From Pseudomonas plecoglossicida NBRC 103162 = DSM 15088 (GTDB lineage Bacteria; Pseudomonadota; Gammaproteobacteria; Pseudomonadales; Pseudomonadaceae), in assembly GCF_000730665.1 (NCBI RefSeq), contig NZ_BBIV01000032.1, forward strand, positions 1-64,000: a stretch of DNA of 64,000 nucleotides, given 5' to 3'. The notes under the pieces are model-generated. The model did not search any database. It saw only the letters and a list, made by a program, of their open reading frames with translations, and was not told the origin of the DNA. Positions 1 to 9,213 of this stretch are shown here, one piece after another (position 1 is the first letter of the stretch; each line of letters opens with the position of its first letter). Made by a program: the position numbers and the translations under genes.

Positions 1-9
1 GCTCGCGAT

Positions 10-27
10 GCGCCGCGCGGGCGGCGC
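10..27. repeat. GC-rich hairpin at the window edge
   Basis: Two 7-nt arms (GCGCCGC and GCGGCGC) are separated by a 4-nt loop. It lies just past the 3' end of the leftmost reverse-strand gene and could be a terminator stem or part of a repeat that continues outside the window. There is no T-tract, so the role is uncertain. Confidence 0.3.
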
Positions 28-80
28 TCGATCTCAAAACCACCGTTATCCTCAAGACATGCACTTCGCCCCCATCACCT

Positions 81-1268
81 TCAGCGCTCACGCATGAAGA
101 ACCCCGCCACATACTTGCGGAAGGTCTCCAGGCTCTTGAAGTCGGCATAGCGCTTGAAATTTTCCGCATCCGGTTCCGGCCCGAGCGGTTGCTCCAGCAA
201 CGACACCGACAACACCCGATCCTGATCCGACGTCAACACCAGTTCATCCATCACTTGGCCACCGATCACGGGCCGGCGCATCTGCACTTTCACGCCCTTG
301 CCGGCCATCCAGTCGATCAACGAGACCAACGCCTTGAGCGGCTCGCGCTCTTCGTCGCGATAGACCGGGAACATATGTGAACGCGACAGCACCGGTACGC
401 TGGCCACGTGGATCAGCTCATAGAAATGGCTGCCTGCCGTGGCCGGGGAGTACAGTGCCAAAGCCAGCAGGGGCCCGGACGCGCGGCTGCCACCCCAGTA
501 CAGATGATGGCCCTGGAAGTCGAAGCCATCCTCGCTGCGGTTGTTGAACAGCTTGCGCCCGCGCACTTGATCGACGCAGTCGAGCATCAGCCCGTGGCGG
601 CGGTGGTTGCCGAACACCGTGGCCTCGCGCAGGCGCGCCTTGAGCATCATCATGTGCTTCATGTCCAGCCGGGTTTCCAGGTAGTTGCTGGCCGGCACCC
701 GCTCGAGCAACGGGTAGCGGCTGGCGACACTGCGCAGTTCGGCGAACTGGACGGTGAGGTCCTTTTTCAGGTGTGTGGCATACAGGTTCAGGCCGCTGGT
801 CTCGATCCAGGTCAGCAGCAGCGAGAGCAGGCGCTGCTGTTCGCGCCGCTCGCTGGCGTCGCCGCTGCCACCATCGCCTTCGCTGGCCTTGCGAAAATCA
901 CCGATCAGGCGCAGTGGCGTATCCGGTGCCAGCCAGGCGGCGGGCGTGACGGGCTCGGCCTCGCGCTCGGCAGCCTCGCGTTCGTCCTTGGTGAACGGGC
1001 AGCCGGGTGCATGTTCGGCGGTGCCGGGGTTGTTCTTGAGAAACAGCGTGCCGGTGTTGCCGTTGAGGGTGACATTGAGCACCGGCAGCGCATCCTTGCG
1101 GCAATCGCAAGCCAGCCACTGGTTGGCGCTGCGCACCTTCATCAGCAGCTGGTTGGCCTGCAACAGGCGGGGGCCGGCGAGGCTACCGCTGGCGAAACCC
1201 GCCAGCAGCTCCTCTTCGGCCGGTGTCAGGCTGCGCACCTGCGCGGCGGTTTTGTCGATGATTCGCAT
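81..1268 (-). CDS. conserved hypothetical protein with Cys cluster, 395 aa
   Basis: I do not recognise this family. The start is placed at the Met of MRIIDK, nine codons inside the longest frame, because a GGAG Shine-Dalgarno sequence lies about 7 nt before it. The protein has no signal peptide or membrane segment. A C-x-C pair (Cys54, Cys56) followed by H-x3-C (His86, Cys90) could form a metal site; this is inference. The middle part is rich in Arg, Met and Leu (around DMKHMMMLKARLREA). The C-terminal half carries a short conserved-looking segment around VSLIDWMAGKGVKVQMRRP. It is transcribed the same way as the downstream-lying VOC gene but 63 bp separate them, so an operon is possible but not shown. 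Confidence 0.7.
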   Translation of the reverse strand: MRIIDKTAAQVRSLTPAEEELLAGFASGSLAGPRLLQANQLLMKVRSANQWLACDCRKDALPVLNVTLNGNTGTLFLKNNPGTAEHAPGCPFTKDEREAAEREAEPVTPAAWLAPDTPLRLIGDFRKASEGDGGSGDASERREQQRLLSLLLTWIETSGLNLYATHLKKDLTVQFAELRSVASRYPLLERVPASNYLETRLDMKHMMMLKARLREATVFGNHRRHGLMLDCVDQVRGRKLFNNRSEDGFDFQGHHLYWGGSRASGPLLALALYSPATAGSHFYELIHVASVPVLSRSHMFPVYRDEEREPLKALVSLIDWMAGKGVKVQMRRPVIGGQVMDELVLTSDQDRVLSVSLLEQPLGPEPDAENFKRYADFKSLETFRKYVAGFFMRER

Positions 1269-1331
1269 GAGGCAGCTCCAAGCTACGAGCCCCAAGCTTC
1301 GGGCAAAGCCGCGTCGCTTTCAACCTGGCGT

Positions 1332-1802
1332 TCAGTTGCCGCCGAACATCTTCGCGGCGCGGGCGCGAATCTCCTCGGGGCTGAGGTCTTCCTTGTGAGT
1401 GGAGACGAACCACAGATTGCCGAACGGGTCTTTCAGCGTGCCGCTGCGGTCGCCGTAGAACTGGTCTTTGACCTCGTGCAACTGGGTGGCGCCGGCGGCA
1501 AGGGCCTGGGCGTAGACCTTGTCGCAGTCCTCGACATACAAGTGCAGGCCTACCGCAGCGCCGTCGAGCTTCTGGCTGGCGGTGAGGCCGCCTTCCATGT
1601 TGTCGCAGGGGTCGGCAAGCATCAGCGACGAATCGCCGATCCTGAGTTCGGCATGGCCGACGCGGCCGTCCGGGCCTTCGAGGCGGAACATCTCCTGCGC
1701 GCCAAAGGCTTTCTTGTAGAACTCGATGGCCTTGGCGGCGTCCTTGATGGCCAGGTAGGGGGTGATGCTGTGCTGGCCTTCGGGAATGGGTTTGACTGCC
1801 AT
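1332..1802 (-). CDS. VOC family (glyoxalase/PhnB-like) protein
   Basis: A 156-aa protein of the vicinal oxygen chelate superfamily, closest in style to PhnB/YdcF-like glyoxalase proteins. It opens with a typical first beta-alpha-beta unit (ITPYLAIKDAAKAIEFYKKAF) and has a second unit near the C-terminus ending in KDPFGNLWFVSTH, the usual VOC signature DPxGN. The tail carries a short LSPEEIRAR helix seen in many PhnB-like proteins. An AGGAG ribosome site lies 8 nt before the ATG. Substrate cannot be inferred; family members include antibiotic-resistance, isomerase and unassigned proteins. Confidence 0.85.
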   Translation of the reverse strand: MAVKPIPEGQHSITPYLAIKDAAKAIEFYKKAFGAQEMFRLEGPDGRVGHAELRIGDSSLMLADPCDNMEGGLTASQKLDGAAVGLHLYVEDCDKVYAQALAAGATQLHEVKDQFYGDRSGTLKDPFGNLWFVSTHKEDLSPEEIRARAAKMFGGN

Positions 1803-1926
1803 GTTCGTTGCTCCTGTATGACTTCGGTTGCAAGGGGCACTCCACGCGCCCCTTTTGCATAGAGTCGTTTGCAGGGATGAAAGATCGACGAGCCGGCTAG
1901 ACCGATTGTCTATAAACCCCAGGCCT

Positions 1927-3546
1927 TCAGAAGATGTAATCGGTAGTGAGGAAGCTCGACTGCCGATTGCGGATGATCTCGCTGATCAGCGTCTTGTTGG
2001 CGTCCTGGAAGCGGGTCGCCACCAAGGTGCGGATCGAGAACACGCGCAAGGCGTCATGCACCGACAGCGTGCCCTCGGCGCTGTTCTTGCGGCCGTTGAA
2101 CGGGTAGGTGTCGGGGCCACGCTGGCACTGGGCATTGAGGTTGATGCGGCCGACCTGGTTGGCGAAGATGTCGACCAGGCTGCCGATGGTGGCCGGGTCG
2201 TTGCCGAACAGGCTCAATTGCTGGCCGTAGTCGGAGTCGAGCACGTAGTCGATCACGGTCTGCAGGTCGCGGTAGGGCACCACGGGCACCACCGGGCCGA
2301 ACTGTTCCTCGTGGTACACGCGCATGTCGCGGTTCACCGGGTACAGCAGCGCCGGGTAGAAGAACGAGCCGCGGCTGAGCCCGCCGCCTTCATTGAGCAC
2401 GCGGGCACCCTTGGCGGTGGCGTCGGCCACCAACTGGTCGAGGTAGTCGACCTTGCCGGGTTCCGGCAGCGGGGTCAGGGCGACGCCGGGCTCCCAGGGC
2501 ATGCCTGGCTTGAGTGCGGCGAGCTTGCGCTGGAACTTGTCGATGAACGGCTCGACCACGTCTTCATGCACGAACAGGATCTTCAGTGCGGTGCAGCGCT
2601 GGCCGTTGAACGACAGCGCGCCGGTCACGGCCTCTTCGACCGCGTTGTCCAGGTCTACCTGCGGCAGCACGATGCCGGGGTTCTTGGCATCCAGGCCCAA
2701 GGCCGCACGCAGGCGGTGGGGGCGCGGGTGCAGCTTCTTCAGGTCGCTGGCGGCCTTGTGCGTGCCGATGAAGGCGAATACGTCGACGTTGCCGCTGGCC
2801 ATCAATGCGCTGACGGTCTCTCGGCCACGCCCATAGATGACGTTGATCACCCCTGGCGGGAAGCTGTCGCGGAAGGCTTCGAGCAGCGGCCGGATCAGCA
2901 GCACGCCGAACTTGGCCGGCTTGAATACCACCGTATTGCCCATGATCAGCGCCGGGATCAGCGTGGTGAAGGTCTCGTTCAGCGGGTAGTTGTAGGGGCC
3001 CATGCACAGCGCCACGCCCAGCGGCGCCCGGCGGATCTGGCCGAGGGTGCCTTGTTCGAGCTCGAAGCGGCTGGAGCGACGGTCGAGGTCCTTGAGGGCG
3101 TTGATGGTGTCGACGATGTAGTCGCAGGTGCGGTCGAATTCCTTTTCCGAATCCTTGAGGTTCTTGCCGATCTCCCACATCAGCAGCTTGACCACGGCAG
3201 TGCGTTGTTCGCGCATGCGCGCGAGGAACGCCTCCACATGCTGGATACGCTCGGCCACGCGCATGTTCGGCCATTGGCCACGGCCCTTGTCGTAGGCCTG
3301 CACGGCGGCGTCGAGTGCGGTAAGGGCGGTGTCGGCGTCGAGCAGCGGGGCGCTGCCGAGGATCACTTGGCGCTCACCGTCGGCGTGCTTGAGCCACACC
3401 GGGCTGCGCACCGTGGCCAACGGCCCGTCCCAGCGCCTGAGTTCACCGTTGACCAGGTAATCACGTTGCTCCAGGGGAGCGTCGAGGTGCCACGCTTCGG
3501 GGATGTCGTCAGGGCTGGGAAACAGCGAATCGAGCAGGGAATCCAT
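1927..3546 (-). CDS. NADP-dependent glyceraldehyde-3-phosphate dehydrogenase-type aldehyde dehydrogenase
   Basis: A 539-aa aldehyde dehydrogenase. The catalytic cysteine is Cys318 in GQRCTA, and the cofactor-binding fold shows FKPAKFG and the segment LGLDAKNPGIV, a variant of the usual ELGGKNP. That variant, with GQRCTALKILFVHE after it, recalls the GAPN-like group that oxidises glyceraldehyde-3-phosphate with NADP+ without phosphorylation; the exact substrate is inference. The start at MDSLLDSLFPS is chosen because the much longer open frame upstream is antisense to a real GGDEF-EAL gene. It is divergent from that gene, with 138 bp between the two starts, which must hold both promoters. Confidence 0.85.
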   Translation of the reverse strand: MDSLLDSLFPSPDDIPEAWHLDAPLEQRDYLVNGELRRWDGPLATVRSPVWLKHADGERQVILGSAPLLDADTALTALDAAVQAYDKGRGQWPNMRVAERIQHVEAFLARMREQRTAVVKLLMWEIGKNLKDSEKEFDRTCDYIVDTINALKDLDRRSSRFELEQGTLGQIRRAPLGVALCMGPYNYPLNETFTTLIPALIMGNTVVFKPAKFGVLLIRPLLEAFRDSFPPGVINVIYGRGRETVSALMASGNVDVFAFIGTHKAASDLKKLHPRPHRLRAALGLDAKNPGIVLPQVDLDNAVEEAVTGALSFNGQRCTALKILFVHEDVVEPFIDKFQRKLAALKPGMPWEPGVALTPLPEPGKVDYLDQLVADATAKGARVLNEGGGLSRGSFFYPALLYPVNRDMRVYHEEQFGPVVPVVPYRDLQTVIDYVLDSDYGQQLSLFGNDPATIGSLVDIFANQVGRINLNAQCQRGPDTYPFNGRKNSAEGTLSVHDALRVFSIRTLVATRFQDANKTLISEIIRNRQSSFLTTDYIF

Positions 3547-3684
3547 GGGTGCCGCACCTCGCAAGTCTGGGTAGGTGAATCGCTTCAGCTTCGAGCATGC
3601 ACCTGGCCAAAGAAAAATACCAGTCTGGCTCAACATTGCCGGCCCTGCGCCGATACAGAAGCAATCGACCGCGTTCGCAGGCTT

Positions 3685-5289
3685 ATGATCCCGTCCAAAT
3701 CCCCCTTTCCAGAAGCGCAGGAACCGACCGTCGGCACGCTGCGCCAAGCCTTTTGCCGCTGGCTGCCAGTCGGATTCGCCGTGGTGGGTATTGGCGTCTC
3801 TGCGTGGCTTGGGCGGCTGGCTGTGCAGCGGCCAACGGATGGCCTGCCGGCCAATGCGTTCGCCTCGCCGGTGTTTTGGTTCGCCCTGGCCTGCACCGGC
3901 CTGACCTGCCTGTTTCTCACCCAGACCCATCGCAAGCAACGCCAGTTGCAGCAGCGCAACCGCGAATTGCGCCGCTCTCAGGCGCAGCTGGAACGCCTGG
4001 CCCATTACGACACCATCACCGGTCTGCCCAACCGGGTGTTGTTCCAGCGGCAGCTGGCCGAGGCTGTCCTCAAGGGCGACGGGTTGGCGGTACTGTTGCT
4101 GGACATCGATGGCTTCAAGCAGGTCAACGACAGCCTCGGCCATGCCATGGGCGACCTGTTGCTGCAGCAAGCCACTGCGCGTTTCCTGCAGGAGCTCGAC
4201 AGCCCAGACCGGGTATGTCGCCTGGGGGGCGACGAATTCGTGTTCATGCTGCGCGGCACCCAAGGCCAGGTGAACCACCAACTGGCCGGCCTGCTGCGCT
4301 GCCTGCAGCGGCCATTCGACCTCAACGGCAATGCCGCGCTGGTCACCGGCAGCATCGGCCTGGCCTGGTGCCCCCAGCACGGGGCGGACGTCGACAGCCT
4401 GCTGCGTCACGCCGACACCGCCATGTATGTGGCCAAGGAAAGCGGTCGCAATACCTGGCGCCCGTATCATGCCGACATGACCGCACGCCTGCAGCAGCGC
4501 CTGGACCTGGAACGCAACCTGCGCCGGGCGTTGCAGGCGAACGAATTCGAGCTGTGGTACCAACCCAAGGTCGACCTGTTCAGCGGCTGCCTGGAAGGCG
4601 TGGAGGCGCTGCTGCGCTGGCGCGACCCGGTTCATGGGCTGATACCGCCTGGCGAGTTCATTCCGCTGGCCGAGCGCACCGGCCTGATCATTCCGCTGGG
4701 CGAGCGAGTGCTGGAGCTGGCGTGCGCGCAGATGGCGGTCTGGCGTGACCAGGACCGCATTCCCGGGCCGCTGGCGATCAACGTGGCGGCGCTGCAGATC
4801 GAACGCAGCGATTATGTCTCGAGCCTGGCCCAGGCCCTGGAGCGTCACGACCTGCCGCCCAAGCTCCTGGAGGTGGAAATTACCGAAAGCCTGCTGATGG
4901 AAAGCCAGCAACAGGCCTGCGCGGTGCTGGCCCAGTTGCAGGCCATGGGCGTGACCACGGCGGTGGACGACTTTGGCACCGGCTACTCGTCCCTGGCCTA
5001 CCTGCGGGCCTTGCCGATCGATCACTTGAAGATCGACCGCGCCTTCATCAAGGACTTGCCGGACGACGACGATGCCGTGGCGGTCGCCAGGGCGATCATC
5101 GACCTGGGACATGCGCTGGGCTTTCGCATCACCGCCGAGGGTATCGAAACCCAGGCCCAGTACGACTTCCTGCGCAATGCCGGCTGCGACCAGGGCCAGG
5201 GCTTCCTGCTGGCCCGGCCGATGCCGGCGGCGGACCTCGCGCGCTGGCTGGCGGCCCGCCGCGAGCAGGGCGGCCAGGTCGGTGCGTGA
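3685..5289 (+). CDS. GGDEF-EAL bifunctional cyclic-di-GMP enzyme
   Basis: A 534-aa c-di-GMP turnover protein. Two hydrophobic segments (about residues 25-45 and 58-75) anchor it in the inner membrane, a short basic coiled region follows, then GGDEF (GGDEF at residues 181-185) and EAL (EAL at 307-309). Both active sites look intact: the EAL part keeps EITES, DDFGTGYSS, LKIDRAFI and AEGIET. No RxxD inhibitory site precedes GGDEF at the normal spacing. The start at MIPSKSP is the only Met that gives a normal N-terminus; the open frame further upstream is antisense to the aldehyde dehydrogenase. Net activity cannot be decided from sequence. Proximity to an EPS locus makes a link to biofilm plausible but unproven. 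Confidence 0.9.
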   Translation: MIPSKSPFPEAQEPTVGTLRQAFCRWLPVGFAVVGIGVSAWLGRLAVQRPTDGLPANAFASPVFWFALACTGLTCLFLTQTHRKQRQLQQRNRELRRSQAQLERLAHYDTITGLPNRVLFQRQLAEAVLKGDGLAVLLLDIDGFKQVNDSLGHAMGDLLLQQATARFLQELDSPDRVCRLGGDEFVFMLRGTQGQVNHQLAGLLRCLQRPFDLNGNAALVTGSIGLAWCPQHGADVDSLLRHADTAMYVAKESGRNTWRPYHADMTARLQQRLDLERNLRRALQANEFELWYQPKVDLFSGCLEGVEALLRWRDPVHGLIPPGEFIPLAERTGLIIPLGERVLELACAQMAVWRDQDRIPGPLAINVAALQIERSDYVSSLAQALERHDLPPKLLEVEITESLLMESQQQACAVLAQLQAMGVTTAVDDFGTGYSSLAYLRALPIDHLKIDRAFIKDLPDDDDAVAVARAIIDLGHALGFRITAEGIETQAQYDFLRNAGCDQGQGFLLARPMPAADLARWLAARREQGGQVGA

Positions 5290-5293
5290 GCCT

Positions 5294-8200
5294 TCAGAGA
5301 TCCAGCAACAGCGAGGCCGACGTGGCCAGCGCCCGCTCGCGGAACTCGGCGTCTTCATTCATGCGCTCGAGCGCTGACCAGATTTCCTGATAGCCAGCAG
5401 CGACATCGTCACGTTCGGCAACGTCGTCGATCAGCAGGCGCAGTTCGCGGCGGTAGTGCAGCGGTACGCGCGACCATAGCTGTAACTGGGCGGTGCTGGC
5501 GTCCAGTAGCAAGGGTTCGTACTCGAAGTCCGAAACCAGCAGATCGGCGCCATGAAGCTGGTAGTAATCCTCGATCTGTTCGCGGATCGGCAGGCCCAGG
5601 GTTTCGCTTTCCAAGCTCAGGGCATTGGCGGTCGCGGTGGGCAATACGAACCCTGCGGGCAGTCGCACGAAAAGGTTGTCCGACAGATCGATGACCCTGG
5701 GAGAGGCGAGACGCTCCAGCCCGTTTGGCAGCTCCGAAAGGCCGCACTCGACCATGAACAACGACCTGATCGTGCTCATCCTGGTCATGTCGGGTGCGTT
5801 GACCAGCCGATTCAGTGACAAGTCCAGCACCTGCAGCGAGGTCATCTGCTCCAGTGTCGCCTGGGCATGGGCATCCCATGAAATACGGTTGTGCTCCATG
5901 TCCAGCCAGGTCAGTTGGCCGGGTTCGGCAAGCTGTGGCAGACGCTCGAAGGCGCAGCGACCCAGGATCAGCCTACGCAGGTTGGGCAGACCGTCGAGCC
6001 AATGCCCTGGCAACTCGCTCAAGGTGGCATTGCCGCCAAGGTCCAGCTCGATCACATGTTCCAGGCCGTTGGGCAGTCTCAGTGTGGCCAGATCGAGGTT
6101 TTCAAGCCCGAGGCCAGCCAGGTCCAGGTTCGGAATGTGCTCGCCATTGGGCAGGCGCAGTATCGAATTGTACCGCCAGCTGTTGAGTATGGCGGTACTG
6201 GCCCGTTGCCGACGCGCGGTGCCGGCAGCCCAACGCTCCAGATGAGTGCGAAATGCTTGCAAGGCGTTCTCGCGTATTTGCAGTTCCAGTTCCGGCGAGC
6301 GCATGGCGTGTTGCCAGCCACGGCGCAGTTGGTCGACCTGTTCCGGTGAGATGGACGGGTACAGCCTGCGCAACCGTGCTGGCACCGAGTCATTGAAGAA
6401 CGGTGAAGGTGGCGGCAACGGGTCCAGCGGCGCTCCGCCGCGCAGTCTGAGCCGCGGCGCCGTGCGGCTGGCGGTCGGCCCCCACAGGCGATAGGGCCAG
6501 AACCGTCGCTCGCTTGCAGCCAGTCCCTGCACCCGTTCGCGCAGTAGGTCGAGGTCGCCCCAGGATTGCCTGAGCTGCGCTGGCACAGCGGCATACAAAG
6601 CCTGGTAGCGGTCGGCGAACACGGGGCCGGGTGCGGGGCGTTCAGCTCGATACACTTCGTAGCCTTGGCTTGATTTGAGCAGCAGCACGCGCCGGCCGGC
6701 CCGCGGGTCGCCGAGACTGGCCAGCAACTCGCCGTCAGGGCTGGCGGCACGAATCTCCAGGTGAAGCTCACTGGGCCATTGGCCCAGCCGCTGCATGCAG
6801 ACGAGCAGCAAACGGTCGCTGTCGATGCTTCCCAGGCCGGGTTCATAGAGGCCCTCCAGCGCCCTGGCCAGCAAACGCTCATGCCCGGCTGGTTCAGCCG
6901 CTATTGTCAACGGCGATAGAAGGCTATCCCGTTGCGTGGCTGACAGCTCCGGCAGGCGCCTGGCCAATGCCATGCGCTGCAAGGTTTCGGTCAGCAGGGG
7001 AGGCGTGGCGGCCCCCGCCAGGTGGACTGCCTGCAACTGTGCGCGATCCACGCCGCTGATGATCAGCGCTTGCCGTAGCGCGGTGTCATCCAGTGCCGCC
7101 GTGTCCAGCCCCAGGCGCCGCACTGCCTGGCTGTCGGACCAGGCCTGTGGCACTTCGTGTTCTTCGCGCCAGGCACCTTGGCCATTGTGTTCGAGCAGCG
7201 GCGGGTAGGCCTTCGGGTTGTGCGGGTGGACGATGCGCCAGCGCTGGGTATTGTCGTCCCAGCGCACCTCGAACAGCTCATCCCTCATGCGCACGTACCG
7301 TGCGCCCTCATGCAGAAACTGGCCCGTGCTGTCAGCTGCAAGCTCCGCGGGGAGCTGGACGGCGCTTGCGTAACCGGAAAGGTCCGCGTCCCAGAGTCGC
7401 TTGCTGCCATCTGTCAGTTGCACCGGATTGAGCTTTTCCATCAATGGGCTGCTGAACAACCTGGGTAGTGCCTGGCCGGCCATGTGCAAGCCGCCCAGCA
7501 AGGCGAGGTTGAGGCCCACGGACTCCAGGTGCCGCAAGGCCAGATGGTGATCGCCGATGCTCCAGGCCTCGTAACCTTCATAGACCTCGCCCAGCAGCTG
7601 GCACACCATGACCGCCGTCATGCAGGTGCCAAGGCCGGGGATGAAGAAGCCGGCGAGCATCAAAGTGTCCATGCCCAGGCTCTGCCACTGGGCAACGCGA
7701 CGCTGGCGAGCCTGCTCGTCGACCTGTGCCGTGGGCACGGCCAGCAGGGCAGCTTCCGCCTTCAGGCGGCGGACATGCTCGGCATAGAGCCAGGGGAACA
7801 GCGCCGAATCCAGCGCGGTCAGGCTCAAGTGCAGGTCGATGTCGTCGCCATCGATGTTCTGCTGCAGCAGGTCGAGGAAGCGGTAGTGCTGATCCTTGGC
7901 CACATGGCGCAGGAAGGCGCTGCGATGGATGGGCTGCAACAACCGTGCAGCCAGATGCTGGCGAAGGGGTTCAGCGCCATCGAACTGCAGCAGGCTTCGC
8001 TCGCCGCCGGGGTTGTAGAACAGCAGGCTGCCGCGCCGGTCGTTGATGACCAGCACTTCATGCAACGGGATGCCGAATAGTGACGGCTGCCAGCAAGGCA
8101 CCGGTTCGTCGGCTACCAGCGCGGCGATGACATCTTGTGCCAGGCCGTCGATATCGTTACGCACAAAGGCCAGATCGGCTGCCAGCTGCAGTTGCTCGCG

Positions 8201-8902
8201 CTGGACGGCGATGAAGGCGGCGCCCACCGTCTGCGAATGGGTGTCGAAGCACACCTGCAGGTGCTGCTGATAGCGCCGGCCGATGTCCAGTTGCCGACAA
8301 GTGCTGGCGAACGCCTCGGGGGACAGGTCAAGCGGTTCGATCACGAACGTTTCGGAAGGCAAGTCGATATCGACGTGTGTGTCACTGTCACCCAGGGTGG
8401 TCTGGCCGACCACGGTGGTGGGGGTGAATTGTGCCTTTCCTGCCAGCGCCAATGCGCTGTCGCGACCGAACGCCGTGGCGTCTTCGAAGTTGTGCAGGGC
8501 GGCTTCAAGCAGGCTCACCGTCTTGTGCTCGGTGACATAGGTGCCGAACGTGAACAGATGGTGGACCTGCACCAGTTCGGTAGTGCGCAAGGGGACCGAT
8601 AGCCCGTGTTGGGTCTGCATGGCGTGCATCAGCAGTTCTTCCGCGAACTCGCCAATGTTGCGCAGGTCTTTGAGTGTAACGGCCAACGCGTTTTGAGCGC
8701 GGTGCAGCCGCTGCTGACGGGTGAGCACGGCCTCACGCAAGTCGGGGGCGGCATTGGCGAACCAGGGCGCTTGTGCGTCGGCAAGGCCCTGATCAGGCAG
8801 GAGACTTTCGCGCAAGGCGCGCCATTGTTCGGTAGTGGCATGGGTGGACCAGGCAGGCAGTTGTTCTGCAATCAAGTGATGATGCGGATTGAGAGGGGAC
8901 AT
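5294..8902 (-). CDS. DUF6543/dermonecrotic-toxin-like leucine-rich repeat protein, NEL domain absent
   Basis: A 1202-aa protein resembling the large Pseudomonas toxins/effectors that combine a DUF6543 (dermonecrotic-toxin-like) N-terminal region, leucine-rich repeats and a C-terminal NEL ubiquitin ligase. The N-terminal two thirds carry no simple motif apart from a hydrophobic, Gly-rich stretch at about residues 420-475, typical of this family. Repeats of the form LxxLxLxxNxL occupy about 925-1085 (LDLGGN, LDMEHN, LDLSLN, IDLSDN). The last 60 residues (from LHYRRELRLLIDD) resemble the start of a NEL domain, but translation ends before any catalytic Cys. AGGAG lies upstream of the ATG. The stop is 4 bp from the convergent GGDEF-EAL gene. 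There is no signal peptide. It is either a natural NEL-less variant or a truncated effector. Confidence 0.75.
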   Translation of the reverse strand: MSPLNPHHHLIAEQLPAWSTHATTEQWRALRESLLPDQGLADAQAPWFANAAPDLREAVLTRQQRLHRAQNALAVTLKDLRNIGEFAEELLMHAMQTQHGLSVPLRTTELVQVHHLFTFGTYVTEHKTVSLLEAALHNFEDATAFGRDSALALAGKAQFTPTTVVGQTTLGDSDTHVDIDLPSETFVIEPLDLSPEAFASTCRQLDIGRRYQQHLQVCFDTHSQTVGAAFIAVQREQLQLAADLAFVRNDIDGLAQDVIAALVADEPVPCWQPSLFGIPLHEVLVINDRRGSLLFYNPGGERSLLQFDGAEPLRQHLAARLLQPIHRSAFLRHVAKDQHYRFLDLLQQNIDGDDIDLHLSLTALDSALFPWLYAEHVRRLKAEAALLAVPTAQVDEQARQRRVAQWQSLGMDTLMLAGFFIPGLGTCMTAVMVCQLLGEVYEGYEAWSIGDHHLALRHLESVGLNLALLGGLHMAGQALPRLFSSPLMEKLNPVQLTDGSKRLWDADLSGYASAVQLPAELAADSTGQFLHEGARYVRMRDELFEVRWDDNTQRWRIVHPHNPKAYPPLLEHNGQGAWREEHEVPQAWSDSQAVRRLGLDTAALDDTALRQALIISGVDRAQLQAVHLAGAATPPLLTETLQRMALARRLPELSATQRDSLLSPLTIAAEPAGHERLLARALEGLYEPGLGSIDSDRLLLVCMQRLGQWPSELHLEIRAASPDGELLASLGDPRAGRRVLLLKSSQGYEVYRAERPAPGPVFADRYQALYAAVPAQLRQSWGDLDLLRERVQGLAASERRFWPYRLWGPTASRTAPRLRLRGGAPLDPLPPPSPFFNDSVPARLRRLYPSISPEQVDQLRRGWQHAMRSPELELQIRENALQAFRTHLERWAAGTARRQRASTAILNSWRYNSILRLPNGEHIPNLDLAGLGLENLDLATLRLPNGLEHVIELDLGGNATLSELPGHWLDGLPNLRRLILGRCAFERLPQLAEPGQLTWLDMEHNRISWDAHAQATLEQMTSLQVLDLSLNRLVNAPDMTRMSTIRSLFMVECGLSELPNGLERLASPRVIDLSDNLFVRLPAGFVLPTATANALSLESETLGLPIREQIEDYYQLHGADLLVSDFEYEPLLLDASTAQLQLWSRVPLHYRRELRLLIDDVAERDDVAAGYQEIWSALERMNEDAEFRERALATSASLLLDL

Positions 8903-9213
8903 GGCACGGCTCCTGCTGAAATGGACTCGCAGGAGGCCCTGAAGTCATGTCTCAGGCGCAGTAGATATTTATCAATTGAATAAATGAATGGATAAAACGC
9001 TCGTGTCCGCAAGTTTGACGTCATAAAACAAGGCAGGGTGCTAGCAAAATGCCGCTTGCCAAGCAGCAAACCACCATCTTAAATTGTTACTTAATGTAAG
9101 AGTGATCGCTGAAAGTTATTTCATTTTTATCAGTAACTTATGCAACTGTCTTAAGTAAATGACATCGTTTTCTCCGCCCAGGCCAAGGAATCTACAAAGG
9201 ACGTCGAAGAAGC
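8903..9213. promoter_or_regulatory. AT-rich divergent intergenic region
   Basis: This 311-bp stretch between the divergent toxin-like gene and the FemAB-like gene is much more AT-rich than its surroundings. It must hold both promoters. I see a TGACGTCA palindrome (9016-9023) and an imperfect TGTC-N10-GACA dyad before the forward gene, but no promoter pair that I would assign with confidence. The short open frames here look spurious. Confidence 0.45.

Noticed and set aside
1828..3684. 5' extension of the GGDEF-EAL frame to 1153 aa
   Set aside because: The extension is antisense to the aldehyde dehydrogenase gene; the true start fits the membrane N-terminus at 3685.
3547..5358. N-terminal extension of the aldehyde dehydrogenase frame to 1143 aa
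   Set aside because: It is antisense to the GGDEF-EAL gene; the enzyme starts at 3546.
8872..9069. 65-aa reverse frame in the 8.9-9.2 kb gap
   Set aside because: It overlaps the toxin start, has no ribosome site and no recognisable features.
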